The notes under the pieces were generated by a model. It saw only the letters and a program-made list of their open reading frames with translations. It was not told the DNA's origin and searched no databases. 59,550 nucleotides of DNA from contig RFQZ01000013.1 in assembly GCA_009924735.1 (NCBI GenBank), positions 1-59,550 of the forward strand, in the 5' to 3' direction. Below are positions 38,186 to 46,883 of this stretch, piece by piece. Made by a program: the position numbers and the translations under genes. This DNA comes from Flavobacteriia bacterium (GTDB taxonomy: Bacteria > Bacteroidota > Bacteroidia > Flavobacteriales_D > Crocinitomicaceae). Numbering within the stretch: the stretch's first letter is position 1; every line of letters starts with the position of its first letter.

Positions 38186-39129
38186 AAGTTAGCAAAGCTT
38201 TATTCCTACTTTTTTTATTGTTTTCCATTTCCACACATGGACAACAAAAAGAAGTATATATTTCCAAAAAAAGCTTTGAGGTAGGTGAAATTTTTCAGGT
38301 ACGTTACGAACTCACCTATCCCATAGGAACCACATTCGAATTTTACCCACCTAGCCAAACCTTTCCTTGTCAACGCATTGCAATGCAATCCAACCTCAAA
38401 GGAGAAACCTTTAAAGCGTTAGAAATTCTAAATTACCATGACAGCACCCTTTCTGAAGGCAATAATGCCAGGTGGTATGCAGATTTTCAAATGGTTGCAT
38501 GGGATTCCGGATCACTCATTTTGGCTGCACTCCCCATTCGAATCAATGACGAAAACGAAAATTTTAGTGCCATACTCGTCGAATCTAACTTGGTAAAGCC
38601 CAAAAAAGGAGTTCCCTTGTACGACATCAAAGAATCCTTCGCTCCCTTAAAAAAGAAATTCATTTTCAAAGAATTCATGCAAGATTATGGCTGGTACATA
38701 CTTGTATTTGTAGTTTTATTGGTCGGAATTTTTGTGTATCAAAAAAGAAAACATGCGAAAAAACCTATACCAAAAGTCGCCACCCTAAAAACCCAAACCC
38801 TTGAGTCAATTGAAAAAATTCATGAAAAAGCACATTGGAAGGTGGATCAAAAAGTACATTATACTGAACTTTCGTTCATCCTCCGATGGTACCTCACTTC
38901 CCGCTTTAACATAAGGTTATTAGAAAGAACAACACAGGAAGCTAAAATTCTATTGGAATTAAAAAAACTGGAACCCCACCTCATCGTTCGTATCACAGAT
39001 GTTTTAAACCAAACCGATGCAGTTAAATTTGCCAATGTTCAATTAGCAGAAGAAATGCATGTATTGTTGATTGAGCAACTAAAGGAAATTGTAATACTCA
39101 CAAGCCCAATAGAAATCGCTGATGTTTAA
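38182..39129 (+). CDS. Membrane-anchored protein of Bat operon, unknown function
   Basis: 315 aa. Signal peptide (LFLLFLLFSISTHGQ), an exported beta-rich domain (about residues 25-165), one transmembrane helix (WYILVFVVLLVGIFVY, about 175-190), then a basic cytoplasmic region with helical repeats. The architecture resembles BatD or DUF4381-type proteins of MoxR clusters but in reduced form. It overlaps DUF58 by 4 nt and batA by 8 nt, so its role is tied to the Bat complex. Confidence 0.8.
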   Translation: MKVSKALFLLFLLFSISTHGQQKEVYISKKSFEVGEIFQVRYELTYPIGTTFEFYPPSQTFPCQRIAMQSNLKGETFKALEILNYHDSTLSEGNNARWYADFQMVAWDSGSLILAALPIRINDENENFSAILVESNLVKPKKGVPLYDIKESFAPLKKKFIFKEFMQDYGWYILVFVVLLVGIFVYQKRKHAKKPIPKVATLKTQTLESIEKIHEKAHWKVDQKVHYTELSFILRWYLTSRFNIRLLERTTQEAKILLELKKLEPHLIVRITDVLNQTDAVKFANVQLAEEMHVLLIEQLKEIVILTSPIEIADV

Positions 39130-40159
39130 AAATTGGAATATCAACCCAACGGATTATGAATTCCAAGAACCCAATTGGTTTTTTGCGCTCATCCTTCTGC
39201 CTTTTTTAATTTATTGGATATTTTACAAAGAAAAAAGGCGGTTCGGGGATTTGAAGTTTAATGGATCGAACGAAGCCTTACAATCTTTTTATAACCTAGG
39301 CGTCAAAGCATTAAGAGGGGTTTACATTGTGTTACCCGCAACCGTATCGTTATTGTTAATCATTGCCTTGGCTAAACCATACTCGTGGGACCTTAGCGAG
39401 CATAAATACGAAGAAAATAAATACGGTATTGACATTGTCATTGCTTTGGATGTCTCACTTTCCATGTATGCAATGGATTTCTCTCCCAATCGCTTGGAAG
39501 CAGCAAAAAAGGTAGGAATCGATTTCGTGAATAGCAGAAAAGGAGACAAAGTGGGCTTGGTACTTTATGCAGGTGAAGCATACACCGCGTGTCCCCCCAC
39601 CCTAGACTACCCTGTTTTAATTGATCAATTGGAACAAGCCGAAGGAATGAAGCTTGAACAAGGCACCGCAATCGGAACAGGCTTGGGTACCGCAGTCGTA
39701 CAACTGAGAAACGAAAAATTAAAATCAAAAGTCATCATTCTTCTTACGGACGGAAGTAATAATTGGGGTGATGTGAGCCCACAAGACGCCGCTATGCTTG
39801 CGAAACAAAAAAACATTTGCGTGTATACCATAGGCATTGGTTCGAACGGAATGGCCCCAACACCCGTAATCACACCAGTCGGTATAGAATATGAATCTAT
39901 GCCCGTCGAAATTGATGAACAAACCTTGACGGAAATTGCGAGCATTACCGGAGGAAATTATTTCAGGGCAACTGATGAAAGCGCTTTAAGGGAAATTTAT
40001 AAGGAAATTGCCAAATTGGAAAAAAGAAAAATCACCCACAAAGTCATACAATCCGAACCTCCAGCGACCCCTTATGCATTTTTAAATTGGGCCTTTGTAT
40101 GTGCGCTTGTTTTTATGGGATTACGGTTTTTATTGTTCCTTCCAGATGCCAATGATTGA
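39122..40159 (+). CDS. batA: BatA: VWA-domain aerotolerance protein
   Basis: 345 aa. N-terminal membrane helices (WFFALILLPFLIYWIF and VLPATVSLLLIIALA). A von Willebrand A domain carries the MIDAS DVSLSM (about 110-115) and LLTDGSNNWGD (about 208). A C-terminal helix (FLNWAFVCALVFMGLRFLL) returns to the membrane. In Bacteroides the Bat proteins are linked to oxygen tolerance. It overlaps the previous gene by 8 nt and precedes batB by 3 nt. Confidence 0.93.
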   Translation: MFKNWNINPTDYEFQEPNWFFALILLPFLIYWIFYKEKRRFGDLKFNGSNEALQSFYNLGVKALRGVYIVLPATVSLLLIIALAKPYSWDLSEHKYEENKYGIDIVIALDVSLSMYAMDFSPNRLEAAKKVGIDFVNSRKGDKVGLVLYAGEAYTACPPTLDYPVLIDQLEQAEGMKLEQGTAIGTGLGTAVVQLRNEKLKSKVIILLTDGSNNWGDVSPQDAAMLAKQKNICVYTIGIGSNGMAPTPVITPVGIEYESMPVEIDEQTLTEIASITGGNYFRATDESALREIYKEIAKLEKRKITHKVIQSEPPATPYAFLNWAFVCALVFMGLRFLLFLPDAND

Positions 40160-40162
40160 TTT

Positions 40163-41269
40163 ATGATGTTCTTGAAAAAATACATACTGTCCTTAGCAGC
40201 TTGCCAATTGGTGATGGCCATTGCATTCCTTGCTGTTGGTTTTGTTACGGGCATAGGAAACCTCACCTCAAGGACAAGCCTCTTTTTTGCGAAACCCGAG
40301 TACTTAAACTTAACCTTCCTTCTGATTCCTTTGTACTTGGGTTTTATATTTTTCCAATGGAAAGGCTTCAGAATACATACAAACTTGTCGAGCACACAAC
40401 ATTCGAATCCTCCCAAAGTTTTATTTCAGTCAGTGAAATTCACGATTTTCACCTTTGGCGTCGTTTGCATCATTCTAGCAATGGCACAACCTGTTTATGG
40501 CAAAAAGAAAGTGGGAGGTGTGTCGCGAACCATGGAATTGGTTGTTTGTCTCGATATTTCTAATTCAATGAATACGAAAGACATTGAAAACACATCGAGA
40601 TTAGACATCTCAAAACGCGCATTAAACGCTCTGATTGATCAATTGTCAGGAGAAAAAATAGGACTCTGTATTTTCGCAGGAAATGCCTTGGTCCAACTCC
40701 CCTTGACATCCGATTACAATACCGCACGCATGTTCATAGATGACATTCAAACCTCCTATGTTTCTGAACAAGGTACAGATGTCGTTGCTGCAATGGACAT
40801 TGCATCAACCATGTTTAGCAAAGAACCCATTTCTAAAGCCATTTTGCTCATAACGGATGGAGAAAACCACCAAGCTCCCGAGAGTGAAATATACAGTTAC
40901 TTGCGACAAGAGAAAATTCAACTTTGCATACTCGGAATCGGTACAGCGTCCGGAGGCCCTATTCCTGAAGACGTAAATTATCCTGAATACGGTTTTAAAA
41001 AGGACAAAGAAGGATTTACCGTAATCTCTAAAATGAATCCCACCTTTATTCGTCATTTGGCGGAGAAGTGCAATGGCACTGCAATCGTTACCAACGAAGC
41101 CTATCCTGACATCACGACGATATTAACAGAAATTAACCGCATGAAGCGTACAAAATCACGAAATTTGGACTTTGAAATCAGCGCTTCGGTTTATGAATAT
41201 CCAGTTTTAGCGGGATTGATGGCATTTTTTGGTTGGATTTTAATGTTTAAGAGAAAAGCCTATGATTAA
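40163..41269 (+). CDS. batB: BatB: VWA-domain aerotolerance protein
   Basis: 368 aa, paralogue of BatA. Two N-terminal membrane helices (MVIAFLAVGFV-like, and FGVVCIILAMAQPVYG). VWA domain with MIDAS DISNSMNTKD (about 132) and LITDGENHQAPES (about 230), and a C-terminal membrane segment (PVLAGLMAFFGWILMF). Overlaps batC by 8 nt (ATGATTAA). Together with BatA it probably forms the membrane platform of the complex. Confidence 0.92.
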   Translation: MMFLKKYILSLAACQLVMAIAFLAVGFVTGIGNLTSRTSLFFAKPEYLNLTFLLIPLYLGFIFFQWKGFRIHTNLSSTQHSNPPKVLFQSVKFTIFTFGVVCIILAMAQPVYGKKKVGGVSRTMELVVCLDISNSMNTKDIENTSRLDISKRALNALIDQLSGEKIGLCIFAGNALVQLPLTSDYNTARMFIDDIQTSYVSEQGTDVVAAMDIASTMFSKEPISKAILLITDGENHQAPESEIYSYLRQEKIQLCILGIGTASGGPIPEDVNYPEYGFKKDKEGFTVISKMNPTFIRHLAEKCNGTAIVTNEAYPDITTILTEINRMKRTKSRNLDFEISASVYEYPVLAGLMAFFGWILMFKRKAYD

Positions 41270-41927
41270 AAAATTAGTACCCATCATTTTTTTCATGGTT
41301 ATGGCAAATGTAAGCGCTCAACGTTGGGTGGATTCCATTGAATTGGCCAGAGAAAACTACAGCCAAAAAAAATATGATGCGGCACTTGGGATTTATGAAC
41401 GGAATGCCAAAGGAAACAAAAAATACCAAAAAATCGATCCGGAAGTTGCGCAATCCTACTACCGTGTTAGAGAATTTAAAAAAGCAATCTCCCGCTATAA
41501 ATCCGCTCTTAACCAAACCAAAAACAAGGAGAAAAAAAGCAAGATTCATCACAACATTGGCAATTCGAAGTTCAAGCTCAAGGATTACAAAGGAGCCATC
41601 GAAAGCTATAAAAACGCACTGAAATTAAATCCAAACGATTCCGAAACAAGGTACAATCTTTCGGAAGCGCTTAGAAGAAAAAATCAACAGGAACGAAAAA
41701 ATCCAAAGAAAAACGACCCAAAAAACAAACCTCCTAAACCTAAGGACAACAAACAGGACGATTCAAAAAATCCTGGAGACAAACCTAAAAATTCACCAAG
41801 AAAATTACCCAATAAGCAAGTAGAAAAGTTACTCGATGACCTTGCAAAGCAAGAGGGTGGTACCAAAAGAAAAATGCAAAAAGGTAAAAAAACCGAAAAA
41901 ACCGATAATATTTTAAAAGACTGGTAA
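41262..41927 (+). CDS. batC: BatC: TPR-repeat aerotolerance protein
   Basis: 221 aa. Signal peptide (IIFFMVMANVSAQ), then TPR units (ARENYSQKKYDAALGIYERN, FKKAISRYKSAL, YKGAIESYKNALKLNPNDSE). The last third is a low-complexity, very basic tail rich in Lys, Asn and Pro (about residues 140-215). A periplasmic interaction adaptor for BatA/B is likely. Starts 8 nt inside batB and ends 1 nt overlapping batD (TAATG). Confidence 0.9.
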   Translation: MIKKLVPIIFFMVMANVSAQRWVDSIELARENYSQKKYDAALGIYERNAKGNKKYQKIDPEVAQSYYRVREFKKAISRYKSALNQTKNKEKKSKIHHNIGNSKFKLKDYKGAIESYKNALKLNPNDSETRYNLSEALRRKNQQERKNPKKNDPKNKPPKPKDNKQDDSKNPGDKPKNSPRKLPNKQVEKLLDDLAKQEGGTKRKMQKGKKTEKTDNILKDW

Positions 41928-43597
41928 TGAAAATGTGTTCATTCTTCTTGACCCTCCTCTCCTATTCATTTCTGTTGGGACAAAAAATAATTGTCAAATT
42001 AGAAGTGAACCAGAAGAAAGCCCAGGTCGGGAAAGAGATCATTGTTACTGTAAAATCGAACGTTGAAGGCATCATTGACATTGATTTTCCTTCGCAATTC
42101 GTTCAAGGGTACAATGTCATGAACGGCATGGAGCAAGCAATGGATTACGCCACGGGAAGTGTTTACACCATTTTTTATTTCTCACAAAATGGGGCCTTTA
42201 GAAAAGAAGGAACCTACATTATTGGACCCGCCTATATCAAAAAAGGTAGAAAAGTTTACAAGTCCAACACAATTTCCATTGACATAGAAAAAGAACTCGT
42301 TGAAAATACCAACGGAGCCGTTTCAAGCAAACAAATGAAACAAGCAGCCTTTGGAATCATAGAATGTAACAAAACAGAACTCTTTGAAGGTGAGCCCTTG
42401 GTTGTAAATGCAAAAATCTGCTCACGTTATCCTCCCACGCGGATTGAAGATTACCAAGCCTATAAAATCGAACAATCCCTTGACAAACATCCTTTAAATG
42501 GTGCGTCCCAACTCACAGCTAAAAAAGAAACCATCAAAGGGACCTCGATGTACACCATTCAACATGATCGAAACGTAATTTTCCCAAGTGGAAATGGAAA
42601 CGTACAGATCAATCCCTTCAAATTAATACTACGCCAGAACTATGATGGAATCCCTGTCATTTCAACGGGTTCGGAAATTCGTGTTAAATCCCTTCCACCC
42701 AACGCACCGAAATCTTTTATCGGAATGGTCGGAAACCTTGAGGCATCAGCTAAATTCAATGGAAAATGTGAGGTAAAAGGCGATATTCTTAACCTAGAAA
42801 TCATCCTAAAGGGAGCGGGGAACTTACACAATGCAGACGTTCCAAAACTATTACTTCCCAAAGGATTGATGAACTACGGATCTCCAAAAATTGAAGAAGA
42901 TTTTACCTTTACAGCCAAGGGTTGCGAGGGAAAAGTAACCATTACCTATGCCATTCAATCGAAAAACAACGATCAGAAAATCATCAAAAGACAAGCAATT
43001 AGCTATTTTGACCCAGTCAAAGCGGAATACATTACCGTATACATTGATGGCCTTACCTCAAAAATGGCCTCGCTTTCATCACCTGTAGCTGAGAATAACC
43101 AAACACAAGTTATTCAAAAAAAACCAAGTGAACCTGCAAAAAGGCTTTCAACAAAAAATACCAAACCATCCTTTCCGTGGTTGGCATTTAGCATTGGATG
43201 CTTGTTTGTAATCTCAATCTCTTCCTTTCTGATTTTGAAAAAGACCAAACCGTCTCATCGTAAAGCAATAAAAGAAAATGCCTCAACGCCACAACAAACT
43301 TGGATAGGTTTAGAAAATGAAGCCCACAACATAATCGAAAGTGGTACCCTTGAAAAATGCGATGCATTGTTGCTAAAAGCAATTTCCTTGAAGGTTGGCA
43401 ATACCACGCATGTATTCGATAAATCCAAGTTAATGACTTTGTTTGAAGAGAAATTTCCTCATTTTGATTCCAATAAACTTACCACCCTTTTCTCCAAACT
43501 GGAATCAGCAAAATACGGAATGAATAATTCGGAGATGTCTCAAATAGAATTGTCAAAGGAGGTGCATTCCCTCTTTAGAGCCATTAAAAACGCCTAA
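41927..43597 (+). CDS. batD: BatD: aerotolerance protein
   Basis: 556 aa. Signal peptide (FFLTLLSYSFLLGQ), then a long series of immunoglobulin-like beta domains (IIVKLEVNQKKAQVGKEI, EGTYIIGPAYI and others, to about residue 400). One membrane helix (PWLAFSIGCLFVISISSFLIL, about 420-440) and a cytoplasmic helical tail follow. This is the normal BatD layout. Last gene of the operon; no BatE follows. Its stop overlaps the convergent rnz stop by 4 nt. Confidence 0.9.
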   Translation: MKMCSFFLTLLSYSFLLGQKIIVKLEVNQKKAQVGKEIIVTVKSNVEGIIDIDFPSQFVQGYNVMNGMEQAMDYATGSVYTIFYFSQNGAFRKEGTYIIGPAYIKKGRKVYKSNTISIDIEKELVENTNGAVSSKQMKQAAFGIIECNKTELFEGEPLVVNAKICSRYPPTRIEDYQAYKIEQSLDKHPLNGASQLTAKKETIKGTSMYTIQHDRNVIFPSGNGNVQINPFKLILRQNYDGIPVISTGSEIRVKSLPPNAPKSFIGMVGNLEASAKFNGKCEVKGDILNLEIILKGAGNLHNADVPKLLLPKGLMNYGSPKIEEDFTFTAKGCEGKVTITYAIQSKNNDQKIIKRQAISYFDPVKAEYITVYIDGLTSKMASLSSPVAENNQTQVIQKKPSEPAKRLSTKNTKPSFPWLAFSIGCLFVISISSFLILKKTKPSHRKAIKENASTPQQTWIGLENEAHNIIESGTLEKCDALLLKAISLKVGNTTHVFDKSKLMTLFEEKFPHFDSNKLTTLFSKLESAKYGMNNSEMSQIELSKEVHSLFRAIKNA

Positions 43598-44514
43598 AGA
43601 ATTTCATAGGTTTGACCATCTTCCACTGTTTCTGAATTCTGAAATATGGTTTTTGCTTCCTCTGTATGCTTTTGTCCATCTGGATAACGTGACGAGAGAT
43701 GTCCTAACAATAAATTTTTAACACCCAACGATTTTGCAATCTGGGCACCATCCATTGCCGTGGAATGAAATGTTTGAATCGCACGTGCCTTCTCAGACTC
43801 CAAAAAGGTAGCCTCGTGATACAAAGTCGTTGTTCCAGTTAGATGAGATGCTAACTTTTCAAAAGGGGCTGTATCGGAACAATAACTATACATTCGATTC
43901 GGATGCGTCGGCAACGTAAAATCACTGTGGTCTATCTTGGTTCCATCCATTAACTCAAAATCGATTCCCTGGGAAAGAAATTTAAAATGTGTAGGCTGTA
44001 AATTAAAAGCCTCTGCCTTTGCTTTATCAACCTTTAAACGCAATTGTTTCTCCTCAATGCTATAACCGTAAGTCTCTATGCGATGCTTCAACGGAAAAGC
44101 CCAAATTCGCATTCCTGTATCCTCGAAAATCAAAGTTCTCTCCTTCGTTCTAACTGGAATGAATTCATAATTAAAATTAATTTGGGTATCACTTAATTGA
44201 AAAAATGTTTCCAAGATGGTTTGCAAGGGTGCCGGACCATAAACCTTTAACCCTTGGTTTCTTCCCAATAAATTCATGGTACTTAACAAACCTGGAAGTC
44301 CTAAAAAATGATCGCCATGCAGGTGCGAAATTAAAATATGAGAGATGCGTTGAAAATGAATACCAAATTTTCTAAGCTGCATTTGGGTTCCTTCGCCACA
44401 ATCAATGAGCAAAGAGCGATTGTTACATGTAATCCATTGAGAAGCACAAGCCCTTTTTTGAGAGGGAATGGCCGCAGAACTTCCAAGCACAGTAATTTTA
44501 AACGAATTACTCAA
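43594..44514 (-). CDS. rnz: Ribonuclease Z
   Basis: 3' tRNA-processing endonuclease of the metallo-beta-lactamase fold. Main zinc motif SHLHGDHFLGLPG (about residues 62-74), then TAPFEKLASHLTGTTTLYHEATF and an HFHST-type motif (QTFHSTAMDGAQIAKS) that completes the metal site, and GHLSSRY near the end. I choose the TTG at 44514, giving a family-like start (MSNSFKITVLGSS) and 306 aa; it overlaps the STAS gene by 8 nt. A longer upstream extension is not family-like. Confidence 0.95.
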   Translation of the reverse strand: MSNSFKITVLGSSAAIPSQKRACASQWITCNNRSLLIDCGEGTQMQLRKFGIHFQRISHILISHLHGDHFLGLPGLLSTMNLLGRNQGLKVYGPAPLQTILETFFQLSDTQINFNYEFIPVRTKERTLIFEDTGMRIWAFPLKHRIETYGYSIEEKQLRLKVDKAKAEAFNLQPTHFKFLSQGIDFELMDGTKIDHSDFTLPTHPNRMYSYCSDTAPFEKLASHLTGTTTLYHEATFLESEKARAIQTFHSTAMDGAQIAKSLGVKNLLLGHLSSRYPDGQKHTEEAKTIFQNSETVEDGQTYEIL

Positions 44515-44845
44515 AATCCGAAAGCGCTTCCGACAAGGTTGCAAAATGATTTAAAACACGATCCAATTGTGCAATTTCAATCATCTTTTGAACATTTGGT
44601 TGCATACCTACAAGGATGAAGGTCCCATTGGTGTCTTTACAAAGTCTATTGGCTACCAAAATGGCGCTCAAACCAGAAGAATCACAATACTTTGTCTTGG
44701 ATAAATCTAAAATGATGGTATTGTTACCGCATTTGTTTTCAAAAGTAAAAACACCTTTTAGTTCAGGAGCGAACTGTGTGTCCAATTTCTCAATATGGGC
44801 TGTTACAATGAGTACTTCACGAAGCTTTTCGGTTGAAAAATTCAT
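44507..44845 (-). CDS. STAS-domain protein (anti-sigma-factor antagonist-like)
   Basis: 112 aa SpoIIAA-like STAS fold: central strand and turn TIILDLSKTKYCDSSGLSAIL with the conserved phosphorylatable Ser in CDSSG (about residues 57-61), ending with a helical tail. In the family, phosphorylation by a partner kinase controls partner binding. No kinase or anti-sigma gene is beside it, so its partner is unknown. It lies in the pyrR-pyrB-rnz run with its own promoter-like box upstream. Confidence 0.88.
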   Translation of the reverse strand: MNFSTEKLREVLIVTAHIEKLDTQFAPELKGVFTFENKCGNNTIILDLSKTKYCDSSGLSAILVANRLCKDTNGTFILVGMQPNVQKMIEIAQLDRVLNHFATLSEALSDFE

Positions 44846-44859
44846 ATTTTTACTTTTAT

Positions 44860-44867
44860 CAAAAATA
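44860..44867 (-). promoter_or_regulatory. -7 promoter box (TATTTTTG) for STAS-rnz
   Basis: Exact TAnnTTTG match on the minus strand, 14 nt before the STAS ATG and inside the 30-nt gap after pyrB. It suggests internal transcription of STAS and rnz. Confidence 0.5.
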
Positions 44868-44875
44868 CTAAAAAA

Positions 44876-45805
44876 TCAACGTTCGATTTTCGATGCCAAT
44901 AAATAAATTACCGCCATTCGAATTGCGACTCCATTTTCCACTTGATCAAGGATAATACTGTGGGGACCATCGGCTACCTCACTTGTGATTTCTACCCCTC
45001 TGTTTATAGGACCAGGGTGCATTACAACGATTTCTTTGTTTAATTCATCAAGAATTTCCTTGGTAAGTCCAAATTGCATAGAATACGCTCTTAAACTTGG
45101 AAAATACTGTATGTCTTGGCGCTCTAATTGAATTCTTAACATATTAGCTACGTCACACCACATCAAAGCCTCCCTTAAATTGTGACTCACTTTAACATTT
45201 AATTTTTCTATGTGCTTTGGTATCAAAGCAGAGGGCCCGCAAACCATAACCTCAGCGCCCATTTTTTGCAAGCAATAAATGTTCGACAATGCGACCCTGG
45301 AATGTAATATATCCCCAATGATTACCACTTTTTTTCCTTCAACATCGCCAAGCTTTTCCTTGATGGAATAGGCGTCTAACAATGCCTGTGTTGGATGCTC
45401 ATGGGTACCGTCTCCTGCATTGATTACTTTGGCTTTAATGTGTTTGGTAAGGTAAAGGGCTGAGCCAGGAGATTCATGACGCAAGACAACCATATCCACC
45501 TTCATTGAAAGGATATTATTAACGGTATCCACCAATGTTTCTCCTTTTTTCAAGGAACTGCTTGAGGCTGAGAAATTAACAACATCAGCAGACAATCGCT
45601 TCGCTGCCAGCTCAAAAGACAACCGCGTACGTGTAGAATTTTCAAAAAACAAATTGGCAATGGTGATGTCCCGTAGGGAAGGAACTTTCTTGATGGGACG
45701 ATTGATTACATCCTTGAATGAATCGGCTGTTTTAAAGATGATTTCAATGTCCTCTCGACTCAAATCTTTAATTCCAATAAGATGCGAAACACTTAGATTA
45801 TTCAT
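44876..45805 (-). CDS. pyrB: Aspartate carbamoyltransferase catalytic subunit
   Basis: Second step of pyrimidine synthesis: carbamoyl phosphate plus aspartate. 309 aa, complete. Carbamoyl-phosphate site FFENSTRTRLSFE (about 53-65), SSSLKKGE, the HPTQALLD loop (about 135), DILHSRVALSN, and HPGPINRGVE (about 265). No regulatory pyrI gene is near. It overlaps pyrR by 8 nt, so UMP-responsive PyrR and its target are translationally coupled. Confidence 0.96.
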   Translation of the reverse strand: MNNLSVSHLIGIKDLSREDIEIIFKTADSFKDVINRPIKKVPSLRDITIANLFFENSTRTRLSFELAAKRLSADVVNFSASSSSLKKGETLVDTVNNILSMKVDMVVLRHESPGSALYLTKHIKAKVINAGDGTHEHPTQALLDAYSIKEKLGDVEGKKVVIIGDILHSRVALSNIYCLQKMGAEVMVCGPSALIPKHIEKLNVKVSHNLREALMWCDVANMLRIQLERQDIQYFPSLRAYSMQFGLTKEILDELNKEIVVMHPGPINRGVEITSEVADGPHSIILDQVENGVAIRMAVIYLLASKIER

Positions 45806-46346
45806 TTCCTTCTTTCAAGTATAAAACAACTTTATCTTCTCCATCCACCTCTTTCCAATTTACCGAGACCCTTTCGTTGTGCAAGGAATCAACAGATTTA
45901 CCAATGTAATCTGCTTGAATGGGTAAATCCCTTTGAAAACGTCTGTCAATTAATACCATTAGCTCGACCTTTTGGGGACGACCAAATGCCAACAACGCAT
46001 CTAATCCAGATCGTATGGTTCTTCCCGTGAATAACACATCATCTACCAGAACAACATTTTTTCCCTCAATTGAAAAATCAATATTGGTAACACTGGGAAT
46101 AAGCGGCTTTTCTCGCCTGCGAAAATCATCTCGATAAAAAGTAATATCTAAACTACCGCAGAGTGGTTTTTTACTCAAAATCTCCCCTAATCTTTCTCTT
46201 AATCGCTCCACTACATGAATTCCTCGAGGCTGCATGCCTATGAGAACAGTGTTTGAAAAGTCAGAATGTTGTTCGATTAATTCGTGGCAAAGACGTGTAA
46301 TGGTCAAATCCAATTGGTTGGAAGTAAGAATTACTTGATTGTCCAT
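45798..46346 (-). CDS. pyrR: PyrR: bifunctional pyrimidine regulator / uracil phosphoribosyltransferase
   Basis: 182 aa from the ATG at 46346 (MDNQVILTS). Type I phosphoribosyltransferase fold with the PRPP loop VVLVDDVLFTGRTIRSGLD (about 95-112), IGMQPRGIHVVERL, and a basic RDDFRRREKP segment typical of PyrR. In Firmicutes PyrR binds pyr mRNA to control attenuation; whether it does so here is unknown. I see no PyrR-type leader hairpin in the 53 nt upstream. Starts the pyrR-pyrB pair. Confidence 0.93.
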   Translation of the reverse strand: MDNQVILTSNQLDLTITRLCHELIEQHSDFSNTVLIGMQPRGIHVVERLRERLGEILSKKPLCGSLDITFYRDDFRRREKPLIPSVTNIDFSIEGKNVVLVDDVLFTGRTIRSGLDALLAFGRPQKVELMVLIDRRFQRDLPIQADYIGKSVDSLHNERVSVNWKEVDGEDKVVLYLKEGNE

Positions 46347-46352
46347 TAGGAG

Positions 46353-46360
46353 CAAAGATA
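46353..46360 (-). promoter_or_regulatory. -7 promoter box (TATCTTTG) for pyrR-pyrB
   Basis: Exact TAnnTTTG match on the minus strand, ending 6 nt before the pyrR ATG. A transcript from here would have at most a few nucleotides of leader, leaving no room for an attenuator. Confidence 0.55.
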
Positions 46361-46399
46361 AAAGTTAAATTCAATATGGGACGAAAAAATCCCGGAAGT

Positions 46400-46879
46400 T
46401 TATTTTCCCAAAATCAAACAAGTAGCGTATGCTTTAATCGCCAATCCATTGCCAAATGAATCCACCTGTTCATGCGTAGTCGCTTTGATAGAAACCGCAT
46501 CCAATTCAACTTTCAAAATTTCAGCAATGACCGATTGCATTTCGGAGATATGGGGATTTAACTTAGGTTTTTCAAGTACCACTGTTGCATCCATATTTTC
46601 TGTACGATAGCCTTTTTTATCTAACAAATCAACGACGTTAGCCAATAAAATTTTAGAATCTATGCCTTTATACTGAGGGTCCTTGTCAGAAAAATGAAAA
46701 CCGATGTCCCTAAGATTGGCAGCTCCGAGGAGGGCGTCACAAATGGCATGAAGAAGAACATCGGCGTCAGAATGACCCACCGCACCAAACGCAGATGGTA
46801 TTTGAATTCCCCCGACCATTAAAGGCAGACCAATATCCAATCGATGCACATCTATTCCAAAACCCACCCTGATTTTCAT
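46400..46879 (-). CDS. ispF: 2-C-methyl-D-erythritol 2,4-cyclodiphosphate synthase
   Basis: MEP-pathway enzyme of isoprenoid synthesis. 159 aa. Metal and substrate motifs: GFGIDVHRL (about residues 6-14), GHSDADVLLHAICDALLGA (about 36-54), FSDKDPQYKG, and the C-terminal KATTHEQVDSFGNGLA. All catalytic residues visible. It lies 4 nt after porV and 53 nt before pyrR, a chance-looking cotranscription. Confidence 0.96.
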   Translation of the reverse strand: MKIRVGFGIDVHRLDIGLPLMVGGIQIPSAFGAVGHSDADVLLHAICDALLGAANLRDIGFHFSDKDPQYKGIDSKILLANVVDLLDKKGYRTENMDATVVLEKPKLNPHISEMQSVIAEILKVELDAVSIKATTHEQVDSFGNGLAIKAYATCLILGK

Positions 46880-46883
46880 GGTA

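Noticed and set aside
38182..39129. Calling the third Bat-operon gene a second batD
   Set aside because: Only one short exported domain is present and the order differs from BatD, so no symbol was given.
46347..46399. PyrR-binding attenuator ahead of pyrR
   Set aside because: The gap is short, lacks an anti-terminator/terminator pair, and a -7 box sits 6 nt from the ATG.
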